The position numbers and the translations under genes are program-made. Under the pieces are notes generated by a model that did no database searches, was not told where the DNA came from, and worked only from the letters and a program-made list of their open reading frames with translations. Shown piece after piece: positions 31,326 through 39,689 of a stretch of DNA of 43,888 bases (its first letter is position 1; every line of letters begins with the position of its first letter). The stretch spans positions 1 through 43,888 of the forward strand of contig JAEUQF010000349.1 of assembly GCA_016789745.1 (NCBI GenBank), written 5' to 3'. The stretch is from Bryobacterales bacterium. GTDB taxonomy: Bacteria > Acidobacteriota > Terriglobia > Bryobacterales > Bryobacteraceae.

Positions 31326-33067
31326 AGGCGCGAGGTTGGGCGTGGTTGCTGGTGGGGGCGGCGGCGGTATGGAGTTGCGGCTTCGATGCGTCGCTGCGGC
31401 GGTACCTTCAGGGAAGCTTCTGGGCGCCGTTTCCGTGGCTGGTGACGTATGCGGCACCGGAGCGTGCGGGGCCGGCCGCGGCGGGCCCGGGTTACGCAGG
31501 GATGAAAGATGGGGTCTCCTCGACACCGATGGACGAGTTGCGGGCCGCGTACCGAACCGTGTCGGACGGGGGGCCGGCAGGGGAAGCCTACAAACCGGCG
31601 CAGTTGGAAGGGGCGATAGAGCGGGCGCGGGCGAGACCGCCTGCATCGCTGGACGAGCGCGAGGAGATCGACCTGATCGACGCCAAGATCGACATGCGTG
31701 GCGGTGAGAACGGGGTGCCGGAGTTGCGGCTGCGGGCGAAGTCGAAGCTGGAAGCTTTTCTGAAAACGGCACGGACACCGGCGTGGCGAAGCGAGGCGCG
31801 CGGCTGGCTGGGGCATATCTACTATCAACTGGGCGACCAAACATCGGCGGGCAAGATCTATCTGGACGAGTTGGAGCGAGTCGATTCGACTCTGGCGCGG
31901 GAGAAACTGCTGCTCTCGCTGCGGCAGACCTACCGGGCGGACAACGTGGATAAGCTGCTGCGGAATCTGGAGGCCTACTTCGATACCCCCTCGCATGCGG
32001 CGTTCGCAATCAAGGTGGTTAGCTCCTATCCGATGGCCGGCAGTGCGCAGGCTCGGATCGCGAAACTACTGGAGCAGCATCGCGGGTTGTTCGCCACCCC
32101 GGAGGGTGCCGGGATGGTGGCGGAACTCGGCATGATGGCGGCGTTGCGGAGCGGAGACCCGCGGCGGGCCGTCACGCTGGGGATGCAGGTGCCCCGCAGC
32201 GCGCCGGTGCGCCGGAAGCCGGAGTTTCTCTGGCTGCTGGGGTCGGCGCAGTTTCTGACGCGCGACTACGCCGCGGCCGAAGCGCCGCTGCTGGCGCTCT
32301 ATCGTAGCCCGCGATCGACTTCCGGCCAGCGCGATGCGGCGGCGTCTGCACTATGCGGCGTTTATGCCAAGACTGGAAATTATGTCGAGCAGATCCGCAT
32401 GATGCTTGCCACGCGGGGGATGCCGGAGCCGCATGATCTGCCTTTGTATTGGGCCTATATCAGCTTCGACCTGGGTCTGCTGTTGGATATCGAGGCACCG
32501 GTGGAAGCCTTGCGGGTGTTTCTGGAGAACTACCCGCGGGCGGCAGGGGCGGAGGCGGCTCGCTACGCCTTGGCGGTGCGAGCGACGCGTCAGGGCGAGT
32601 TTGAAGAGGCGGCGGCGTTGTTCGATTCGCTACAGGCCAAGGGGCGGGCAGCGCGAACGCGGCGGCTGGCGGATCTGCACCGTGACGGGAGCGCCGAAGG
32701 CCGCTATCGCCTGGCGGAGTACCTGGCCGCCAACTCCACGCGGCTGTTTTTCAACGACCGGCTGTGGCATATGATGCAGCGCTATGCGATGGTTGCCGGG
32801 CAGGATGAGCGGCTGACCTTGCAGGAGCGGCAGCGGCTGATGGCGGCCGAACGCGAGTTGCTCGACAGCCAGGAGGAGTATTGGCAGGCATACCAGATCC
32901 TGGAGCAGGTGCGTGCGACGGCGGAGGATCCGGAATTGCGAAGCAAGGCGGCCCGGTTGGCCATCCGCTGCCTGCGTAGGATCAACAGCGAGCGGTTCGG
33001 AAGGGAGGGCGAGATCGCCAGTGCGGATATCCGGCTGAGCGGGTGGTTGAAGGCGCAGCGACAGTAG
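31322..33067 (+). CDS. Exported helical-repeat (TPR-like) protein, partner of the DUF3142 lipoprotein
   Basis: ATG 31322 overlaps the previous stop and gives 581 residues. The N-terminal WLLVGAAAVWSCGFD looks like a signal with a poor lipobox. Beyond residue 60 the protein is almost entirely alpha-helical, with recurrent A/L/Y spacing typical of TPR or SEL1-like repeats: GWLGHIYYQLGDQTSAGKIYLDEL, NLEAYFDTPSHAAFAIKVV, LWLLGSAQFLTRDYAAAEAPLLALY, LALAVRATRQGEFEEAAALFDSL. No enzyme motif is present. Such proteins usually serve as scaffolds. The overlap with the DUF3142 gene implies a joint envelope complex. The long upstream open frame is only a shadow. Confidence 0.75.
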   Translation: MKARGWAWLLVGAAAVWSCGFDASLRRYLQGSFWAPFPWLVTYAAPERAGPAAAGPGYAGMKDGVSSTPMDELRAAYRTVSDGGPAGEAYKPAQLEGAIERARARPPASLDEREEIDLIDAKIDMRGGENGVPELRLRAKSKLEAFLKTARTPAWRSEARGWLGHIYYQLGDQTSAGKIYLDELERVDSTLAREKLLLSLRQTYRADNVDKLLRNLEAYFDTPSHAAFAIKVVSSYPMAGSAQARIAKLLEQHRGLFATPEGAGMVAELGMMAALRSGDPRRAVTLGMQVPRSAPVRRKPEFLWLLGSAQFLTRDYAAAEAPLLALYRSPRSTSGQRDAAASALCGVYAKTGNYVEQIRMMLATRGMPEPHDLPLYWAYISFDLGLLLDIEAPVEALRVFLENYPRAAGAEAARYALAVRATRQGEFEEAAALFDSLQAKGRAARTRRLADLHRDGSAEGRYRLAEYLAANSTRLFFNDRLWHMMQRYAMVAGQDERLTLQERQRLMAAERELLDSQEEYWQAYQILEQVRATAEDPELRSKAARLAIRCLRRINSERFGREGEIASADIRLSGWLKAQRQ

Positions 33068-33099
33068 CGGGCGGGTCGTGATTTTGCGATGGAGAACGG

Positions 33100-33128
33100 T
33101 TGGCTAACGGGCGCCGGTGTGGTAAGTT
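33100..33128 (+). promoter_or_regulatory. Possible tRNA-Lys promoter
   Basis: TTGGCT (33100-33105) and TAAGTT (33123-33128) are 17 bases apart, and transcription from here would start about 15 bases before the tRNA. The -10 match is weak, so this is a candidate only. Confidence 0.35.
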
Positions 33129-33149
33129 AGAAAGGTTGCTAGCAATCGG

Positions 33150-33225
<76 letters not shown>

Positions 33226-33264
33226 TCCCCCCTCCCAGAGACAAGCACAACCGCATGAGGCAGG

Positions 33265-35982
33265 TCAGGTACGACTCGCCAATGCGGCGGCCCGGGCCCG
33301 GCGGCGTTGCAGGAACTCCGGCGAAACCTTCAACTCTTCGAGAATCTTCCAATAGTCTTGTGCTTTGCGGAGCCACTCGGCGGCTTCCCTGGTCCGGCCC
33401 GCGGCCTGAGCGCGTACCGCCAGGTCGAGAAACAACTCGCAGGCTGAGTCGGTCTTGAAGGGCGGAGACTTCCGGGGATCGATGGTTTCCTCGACGATCT
33501 TCAAGGCAAACTGGTACTCACGATTTTCCGCGGCGGGGTCCCCCATCGAACGATAGAGGCGCGCCAGGGCGATGTGGGTGGTGATGAGGATCTGCCGCAT
33601 ATTGAGCATCCGTGGCTTCTGGCGGGCTACCTCCGCATGGTTGTCGAAAGCCAGGCGGAGGTGCCGCAGAGCCGCCTGGTGCTGGCCGGCAGCATGATAA
33701 GCAACGCCCAGCGACTGTTCCGCGGCGGCGTATTCGTGCATCGGAGAAAGGGACGTCGGGCGGGTGGCGAGGTACTCCTTCGCAAAGGCAACGGCGCGCT
33801 CCAGATGAGCTATCGCCTCCTTCGGATCCGTTGGCGCAAGCAGGAGCCCGATCTCCTGGAGAATGCCGGCGAAGATCCGCTTGGCGAAGATGTCGTTGGG
33901 GTCGGCTTTCCATTGGGCCTCAGCCAGGGGGTAGGCAGCGCGGAACTGCCGCAATGCTTCGGCGGGGCGGCCCAGGTTGATGGTGGTGGTGGAGTCGAGC
34001 ACGGCACCCAGGTAAGTGCGGGCATGGACGAGATCCGCGCCGATGACGACATTGGAAGGGTCAGTGGCGTGCCGCCGGTGGAGGATGGCCACGGCCTGCT
34101 GGAGGGCGCGTTCGGCGTCGGCAAGCCGGCCGGCGTAGATCAGGGAGCGCCCGAGGTTGAACTCAACCTGCGCGGTGACCTCATCGAAGGCGTTCTGTCC
34201 GAAGCGACTGACGGCGGCAGCGGCCAGCTTTCGCGCGTCGAGCAGGATGGGGATGTCGTCTTCCTTCGGATCATTGCTGTTGGCAAGGAAGTAGGCGTAT
34301 CGAACGAGAATGCGGATATGCCATTGGACAGGGGCCGGGTCGGTGGGCCGCGAGGCGGCAGCGCGGACCGCCAGATCCCGGGCGCGCAGCACAGTCCGAC
34401 CAAGCCTTGGCGCCTCTGTACTGTCCCTCATCGCATTGGCAAACTTGTAAAGCGTGATAGCGGTCTTGAGGAGGCGATCCGGATCATTGGGCTGTTCCTT
34501 CAGCAACTCCTCCCGAAGGTGGGCGGCCTTCTTCAGGCTCTCCAATCCCGGAAGCAACTGGCCAAGATTGGCGCGCGCCGGGGCAGACTGCACTTCGCCG
34601 ACCTTCTCATAGGCGGAGGCGATTTCGTCGCGCAAAGTGGGGTCGCCGGCGGCATCCTTTGAGAGCGAATCCAGGTAATCGAGGGCGGTCTTCACCAGCA
34701 GACGGCGTGCCTCGGTATTGCCAGTGACGTCCTTGATCTTGTCGTCGATCTCGAACAGGAAGGTGTTGGCGAGTTTGCGCACCTGGTTGAAACGCAGTTC
34801 GGCGCGGGCCGCATTGCGGCGGGCGATTTGCGCCTGCCAGGCGATCAGACCGGAAGCGACGACCAGGGCCGCAGCCGCGGCGGCTACCCACGGGTTCCGG
34901 CGAACAAACTTGCGCACGCGATAGCCGGGCGAGTCGGGCCGGGCGTGGACGGGGCGGTTGCCCAGGTAGCGGTCGATGTCTTCGACCATGTCGCGCACCG
35001 AGGGGTAGCGGCGGTCCGCTTCCTTGCGCAGGGCCATCAGCAGGATGTTGTCCAGGTCCTCGCCGAGTTGCGGTGCCGGGATCGGCTGCTGGCAGATCAC
35101 TTCGACCACTTCCTGCGGCGAGTAGGTGTCAAACCGATGGGCGGCGCGGCCGGTGAGCAACTGGTAGAGAACCGCGCCCAGGGAATACACGTCCGTGGCG
35201 GTGGTGGGGGCCTGTCCGGCCACCTGCTCCGGACTGGCATAGTCCGGTGTCAACAGGGACTGTCCGGCCTGCGTCGTCTGGCCGCGATTGCGGCTGGGGT
35301 CGAGGATCTTGGCGATGCCGAAGTCGAGCAGTTTGGGCTCGCCATCGGCGGTAACCAGGATGTTGCCGGGCTTGATGTCGCGGTGAATCACCAGCCGCTG
35401 ATGGGCGTACACAACGGCGGCACAGACCTTCTGAAAGAGCTTCAGGCGCTCCGCGATGGACAGAGAGTGCTTCGAGCAGTAGTCCTGGATCGGGATCCCG
35501 TCAATGTACTCCAGCACCAGGTAAGGTGTGCCCGCCGGCGAAGTGCCGCCGTCGATCATGCGGGCGATATTGGGATGCTCCAGGGTGGCCAGGATCTGGC
35601 GCTCCTGGAGAAACAGCGAGGTGGCGCGCGGGCCGCCCAATCCACCTTGAATCATCTTAATGGCGACGCGTCGTTCGAACTCGCCATCGGCCCGCTCGGC
35701 CAGGTAGACTTCCCCCATGCCCCCGCGGCCGAGTTCCTGGGTGATGCGGTAAGGACCCAACTGTTCGCCGGTGACGGTGGCGGCGGCCGCAGCCGTGGCG
35801 GTCGCGCCAATGGCGGCCTGCAGACGCGTTCCCCCCGAGCCCGCGAACTCCAGCAGGGATAGCACCTCATCCCGCAGTTCATCGTCGACAGCCTCACGCT
35901 CCACAAAGAGGCGGCGCTGCTCCACCGGCACCTGCAGTGCCGATTCGAACAGTTCTTCCACCTGAGCGAAACGTTCGTTCAT
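33265..35982 (-). CDS. Membrane Ser/Thr protein kinase with C-terminal repeats
   Basis: The 905-residue kinase begins with the acidobacterial N-terminal module (1-60). The PknB-type catalytic domain (77-345) has the P-loop GRGGMG (85-90), Lys109, HRDIKPGN (200-207, catalytic Asp202), and DFG (220-222). A single transmembrane helix lies at about 364-384 (NPWVAAAAAALVVASGLIAW). The outside part (390-905) is all-helical with repeats such as AEQSLGVAYHAAGQHQAALRHLRLAF, fitting TPR units. It probably senses an extracytoplasmic signal through the repeats and phosphorylates cytosolic targets. It is convergent with the tRNA and the serine hydrolase is divergent. A promoter-like pair lies just upstream (35998-36026). 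Confidence 0.95.
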   Translation of the reverse strand: MNERFAQVEELFESALQVPVEQRRLFVEREAVDDELRDEVLSLLEFAGSGGTRLQAAIGATATAAAAATVTGEQLGPYRITQELGRGGMGEVYLAERADGEFERRVAIKMIQGGLGGPRATSLFLQERQILATLEHPNIARMIDGGTSPAGTPYLVLEYIDGIPIQDYCSKHSLSIAERLKLFQKVCAAVVYAHQRLVIHRDIKPGNILVTADGEPKLLDFGIAKILDPSRNRGQTTQAGQSLLTPDYASPEQVAGQAPTTATDVYSLGAVLYQLLTGRAAHRFDTYSPQEVVEVICQQPIPAPQLGEDLDNILLMALRKEADRRYPSVRDMVEDIDRYLGNRPVHARPDSPGYRVRKFVRRNPWVAAAAAALVVASGLIAWQAQIARRNAARAELRFNQVRKLANTFLFEIDDKIKDVTGNTEARRLLVKTALDYLDSLSKDAAGDPTLRDEIASAYEKVGEVQSAPARANLGQLLPGLESLKKAAHLREELLKEQPNDPDRLLKTAITLYKFANAMRDSTEAPRLGRTVLRARDLAVRAAASRPTDPAPVQWHIRILVRYAYFLANSNDPKEDDIPILLDARKLAAAAVSRFGQNAFDEVTAQVEFNLGRSLIYAGRLADAERALQQAVAILHRRHATDPSNVVIGADLVHARTYLGAVLDSTTTINLGRPAEALRQFRAAYPLAEAQWKADPNDIFAKRIFAGILQEIGLLLAPTDPKEAIAHLERAVAFAKEYLATRPTSLSPMHEYAAAEQSLGVAYHAAGQHQAALRHLRLAFDNHAEVARQKPRMLNMRQILITTHIALARLYRSMGDPAAENREYQFALKIVEETIDPRKSPPFKTDSACELFLDLAVRAQAAGRTREAAEWLRKAQDYWKILEELKVSPEFLQRRRARAAALASRT

Positions 35983-35997
35983 GCCCGAGCTTCCCAG

Positions 35998-36026
35998 ATA
36001 ATATTTTCAATCACGCATTGCGTTAA
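35998..36026 (-). promoter_or_regulatory. Candidate kinase promoter
   Basis: On the minus strand TTAACG (36026-36021) and TATTAT (36003-35998) are 17 bases apart within a locally AT-rich stretch. A start near 35991 would leave only about nine bases before the ATG at 35982, a nearly leaderless message, which weakens the call. Confidence 0.35.
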
Positions 36027-36124
36027 CTCATCTTACACATTGCCATTGGCTCCCGAAGCACAACGTTCCCTAACCTGGAACTTTACGGGCACGGTCCCAG
36101 TAATCCCCTGCTGTGATCACTCGC

Positions 36125-37447
36125 ATGCGATTTCTTGCCGCCCTGGTATTGGGCGCCGGGCTGCTCCCTGCCCAGGAGTTCGCCAGTAGAGCGAATGCCT
36201 ACGTCGATTCATGGGTGCGCGACGGGCAGTTCAGCGGGACAGTGCTGGTCATGAAAGACGGCAAGCCACTGCTCCGCAAGGGCTACGGTCTCGCCAACCG
36301 CGAGTGGAACATTCCCAACACGCCGGAGACGCGCTTCCGCCTGGGCTCCATCACCAAGCAGTTCACGGCGGCGGCGATTCTGCGGCTGGCCGAGCAAGGC
36401 AAGCTGTCGCTCGAAGACCCGATCTCGAAGTATTACACCGACCCGCCGCCAGCCTGGGAGAAGATCACCATCCATCACCTGCTGAACCACACTTCGGGCA
36501 TCGTCAGCTATACCGGGCTGCCGGACTTCTTCCAGACGCAGTCGATGACGGCCCGCAAGCCGGCCGAGATCGTGAAGTTGACGCAGGACATGGCGCTGGA
36601 GTTCGAGCCAGGCAGCAAGATGAAGTACAACAACACGGGCTACATCCTCCTGGGCTATGTGATCGAGAAGGTGAGCGACGCCCGGTACGACGAGTATCTC
36701 AGCCGTACGCTGTTCGAACCGCTAGGGTTGAAGGACACCGGCTATGACTGGAACAACGCCATCATCGCCAAGCGCGCCAGCGGATACACGCCGGACGGCA
36801 AGCATGCGGCATATCTCGACATGAGCCTGCCGTACGCGGCCGGCAGCCTCTACTCCACCGTGGACGACCTGGCGCGTTGGGCCGAAGCGCTGGAATCGGG
36901 CAAGGTGGTGAGCAAAGAGAGCTACGCGAAGATGACCACGCCCTACTTCAACCAGTATGGCTACGGGCTGGTGATGGAGAAGATCGAAGATCACGCGGTA
37001 GTGGGACACGGCGGCGGCATCAACGGCTTCAACACCATGCTGCTGCGGGCTAAAGACGACGGGCTGACGGTAGCGGTGCTGGCCAATCAGAACGGCCCGG
37101 CGGCGGATCGCATGGGCAAGGACCTGGCGGCGCTCTACTTCGGCAAAGACGTGAAGCCGCGGCAGGCGCTCACCGAAGTGCAACTGCCGGTGGAGAAACT
37201 GGATGCCGTGGCCGGTCAATATGAGTTGCGGCCGGGTTTCGTGCTGAAGGTGTGGCGCGAAGGCAACCGGATGCTCACGCAGGCTACCGGGCAAGGGTCG
37301 CTGCCCATCCAGGCATCGGTGGAAGACCAGTTCTTTTCCACGCGCGTGGATGCGCGGCTGCTTTTTCAACGCGGGGCCGATGGGAAGGTGAACGGGGTTG
37401 TGGAACAGGGCGGACGGAGGATCGAAGGCAAGCGGATCGGGGACTGA
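36125..37447 (+). CDS. Exported serine hydrolase, class C beta-lactamase/PBP4* family
   Basis: The 440-residue protein (ATG 36125 gives the cleanest signal peptide, MRFLAALVLGAGLLPAQ; GTG 36113 is an alternative) belongs to the S12 beta-lactamase-like serine hydrolases. The nucleophile motif SITK is at 75-78, the second motif Y-N-N at 168-170 (KYNNTGY), and the third is HGGGINGF near residue 298 in place of K-T-G, as in esterase/peptidase members. The C-terminal 100 residues form a separate beta domain (DAVAGQYELRPGF) often found with this family. Likely substrates are D-amino-acid peptides or esters; beta-lactam resistance should not be assumed. It shares its upstream region with the divergent Ser/Thr kinase. 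Confidence 0.93.
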   Translation: MRFLAALVLGAGLLPAQEFASRANAYVDSWVRDGQFSGTVLVMKDGKPLLRKGYGLANREWNIPNTPETRFRLGSITKQFTAAAILRLAEQGKLSLEDPISKYYTDPPPAWEKITIHHLLNHTSGIVSYTGLPDFFQTQSMTARKPAEIVKLTQDMALEFEPGSKMKYNNTGYILLGYVIEKVSDARYDEYLSRTLFEPLGLKDTGYDWNNAIIAKRASGYTPDGKHAAYLDMSLPYAAGSLYSTVDDLARWAEALESGKVVSKESYAKMTTPYFNQYGYGLVMEKIEDHAVVGHGGGINGFNTMLLRAKDDGLTVAVLANQNGPAADRMGKDLAALYFGKDVKPRQALTEVQLPVEKLDAVAGQYELRPGFVLKVWREGNRMLTQATGQGSLPIQASVEDQFFSTRVDARLLFQRGADGKVNGVVEQGGRRIEGKRIGD

Positions 37448-37456
37448 GGGTGCGCG

Positions 37457-39049
37457 TTAGAGGCGGCCCGCGCCCGGGAGCACGGGGTACGAAGGTGACC
37501 ACTTGGTGAGGGTCCGGCGCAGCATCTCCAGGCTGATGGGCTTGGGGAGGAAGTCGTCCATACCGGCAGCGAGGCAGGCTTCGCGATCCTGCTCCATCAC
37601 GCTGGCCGTAACGGCCACCACCACCGCGTGCGCCTCGCCTGCGGTTTCCTGACGCCGAAGGGCACGGGTGGTCTCCAGTCCGTCCAAATCCGGCATATGG
37701 AGATCCATGAAGACGATGTCGAAGCGGGACTGTGCGGCGGCGACAAGCAGTTCGCTCCCACTGGCCGCGGCAACGACGTCGCAGCCCAGTTTTTCAAGAA
37801 GCCGGGCGAGCAGCCGGCGGTTGATGGCATTGTCCTCGGCGATGGCGGCCCGCAGCCCCGGGAACAGAGGCTCGGAATCCTGCAGAGCGGCGGGAGCGGC
37901 GTCGTCCGAAGGAGCCAAAAGCACCGGCAGTTGGACGGTAAACCAGAACGTGGATCCCTTGCCCACGGTACTGCGAACGCCGATCTGCCCGTGCATGAGG
38001 TCCACCAGGTGCTTGCAGATGGCCAACCCAAGCCCCGCACCACCGTAGCGGCGCGTGTTGGAGGAATCGAGTTGGGTGAATTTGTCGAAGACCCGGTCGA
38101 GGGCATCGGCGGGGATCCCAATCCCGGTGTCTTCGACCGAAAAGCAGAACAGCAGCGATTCGGCACCGGGCGGCTGATCGACCGGGCGTACGCCAATCCG
38201 GATGAACCCTTGGGCAGTAAACTTGATGGCGTTGCCGACCAGGTTGGTCAGTACCTGGCGGATACGCACCTGGTCGCCAACCACGCGGTCCAACGCCAGG
38301 TCCAGCGGATCGCTGACCACGTGGATACCCAGCCGGGAAGCTTCGGTACGCACCATGGCCACCACCTCTCCGATGGTGGCGCGCAGACTGAACGGCGCCT
38401 GGTGGAGTTGCAGGCGCCCGGCTTCCAGGCGGGAGAAATCCAGGATGTCATCCACCATGGAACGCAGCGCCTGGCTGCTGGTGTGCAGGTCGACGATCAC
38501 GGCCCGCTGGTCGGTGCAGCCCGGAGCCTCGGCCAGCAGTTCGGCCATGCCGAGGATACCGTTGAGCGGCGTACGGATCTCGTGGCTCATGTTGGAAAGA
38601 AACTGATCCTTCACAGTAATGACGCGCTGGAACTCGGCGTTCAGCCGCTCGAGTTCTGCCGTACGTTCCTTCACCTTTGCCTCGAGTTCCTCCTTGGAGA
38701 GGGCAAGCGCATCGGCGTAGCGGCGGCGCTCACGTACCAGAATGAAGACCAGCAGCCCGACGGCGGCTCCCATCAGGCGATTGACACCGCCGATGCCCGC
38801 CCATCCCAGACGCAGCCCGGGGACCAGCAGCGCGGCGGCGAAGACCGTCACGTCAAAGATGATCTCGACCCATCCGCGCAACGCCCAACCGGCATACAGC
38901 ACCGGGGCGAGATAGAAAATGCTAAAGCCACGTGAGAATGGCCGGAAAACGTCGAGCGCCGCCGCGGCAAGTAGCAGAACCACAGCGGCCACCAAGTGCA
39001 TCCACTGAGGCCAGGGATGGCGCTCCGGCAGTTGCGAATGTGCGGGCAC
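37457..39049 (-). CDS. Hybrid sensor histidine kinase/response regulator
   Basis: The 530-residue protein has an N-terminal membrane module of about four helices (17-105) with very short loops, suggesting detection of a signal in or at the membrane. A coiled-coil linker (112-145) leads to HisKA with the phosphoacceptor His156 (SHEIRTPLNG). HATPase_c follows with NLVGNAIKFT, DTGIGIP, GAGLGLAI and GKGS. A receiver domain ends the chain, with AEDNAINR and Asp449 in FMDLHMPDLDG plus LPKP. Phosphate would pass from His156 to Asp449, and onward by a separate phosphotransfer protein not seen here. The start is GTG at 39049; no clear ribosome-binding site is seen. It ends nine bases from the convergent serine hydrolase. 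Confidence 0.94.
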   Translation of the reverse strand: MPAHSQLPERHPWPQWMHLVAAVVLLLAAAALDVFRPFSRGFSIFYLAPVLYAGWALRGWVEIIFDVTVFAAALLVPGLRLGWAGIGGVNRLMGAAVGLLVFILVRERRRYADALALSKEELEAKVKERTAELERLNAEFQRVITVKDQFLSNMSHEIRTPLNGILGMAELLAEAPGCTDQRAVIVDLHTSSQALRSMVDDILDFSRLEAGRLQLHQAPFSLRATIGEVVAMVRTEASRLGIHVVSDPLDLALDRVVGDQVRIRQVLTNLVGNAIKFTAQGFIRIGVRPVDQPPGAESLLFCFSVEDTGIGIPADALDRVFDKFTQLDSSNTRRYGGAGLGLAICKHLVDLMHGQIGVRSTVGKGSTFWFTVQLPVLLAPSDDAAPAALQDSEPLFPGLRAAIAEDNAINRRLLARLLEKLGCDVVAAASGSELLVAAAQSRFDIVFMDLHMPDLDGLETTRALRRQETAGEAHAVVVAVTASVMEQDREACLAAGMDDFLPKPISLEMLRRTLTKWSPSYPVLPGAGRL

Positions 39050-39112
39050 GCGAAACGAAGTATATCAACACAGCGGCCAGAAGAGTATGGTTGTATACTT
39101 CGGCTGGTGAGC

Positions 39113-39580
39113 TTAGAGCCAGTCGGCTGGCCGCGCGACGCCCGCGGGCAGTTCCGTGCGGGCATCGCCGATCGCGTCGCATAGTTGGGCGCCGGTAAGA
39201 CCGGTGGCGGTGCTCAGGTCGGCACCGCGCAGATCGGCACGACGCAGGAAGGCGGCACTCAGGCAGGCCTCGCGTAGATCGGCGCCTTCCAGGTTCGCGC
39301 GGCAGAGGTCGGCGCCGTGGAGCGAGGCTTGACGAAGGTCGGAGCGGCGCAGGTCGGCCTTACGCAGGATGGCGCCGGTCAGGTTTGCGCCAGTGAGGGT
39401 GGCACCTTCCAGGTTGGACTCCATGAAGAAAACACGATTGAGGTCGGCGTCGGCCAGACAGGCGTGTGCCAGGCAGGTTCCGTTCAACATGACCGAATCG
39501 CGGTTCTGGCTGCGAAACGCATTCCACGCGGCAACGCCCTGCTGCAATCGGCAAAGCGCATCTTTCCCAGGAATCAACAT
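39113..39580 (-). CDS. Pentapeptide-repeat protein
   Basis: From about residue 35 the protein consists of A-[DN]-L-x-x units (ADLNRVFFMESNLEGATLTG and so on), some 18 repeats, which build a right-handed quadrilateral beta-helix. The start is uncertain: ATG 39580 lies one base after AGGAGG; TTG 39577 has better spacing and GTG 39613 is also open. The 155-residue form is given. In some family members the helix mimics DNA and protects gyrase, but most have unknown roles and the sequence here gives no hint. The C-terminal ARPADWL is outside the repeats. It lies 63 bases upstream of the hybrid kinase gene on the same strand. Confidence 0.85.
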   Translation of the reverse strand: MLIPGKDALCRLQQGVAAWNAFRSQNRDSVMLNGTCLAHACLADADLNRVFFMESNLEGATLTGANLTGAILRKADLRRSDLRQASLHGADLCRANLEGADLREACLSAAFLRRADLRGADLSTATGLTGAQLCDAIGDARTELPAGVARPADWL

Positions 39581-39689
39581 TCCTCCTACGGCGTTCCCCG
39601 TATGGCGGAACACCGGCCCAACGATGTTTAAGAGTTCACCAATTATCGGGGAAGAACTGGAGAGGCGTCAACTCCAAGGGGCGCCGGAT

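Noticed and set aside
36125..37447. Beta-lactam resistance gene
   Set aside because: Although the fold is that of class C beta-lactamases, the third motif is HGGG and there is an extra C-terminal domain, as in esterases and peptidases.
37628..38935. Plus-strand open frame of 435 codons
   Set aside because: Antisense to the hybrid histidine kinase with all its motifs.
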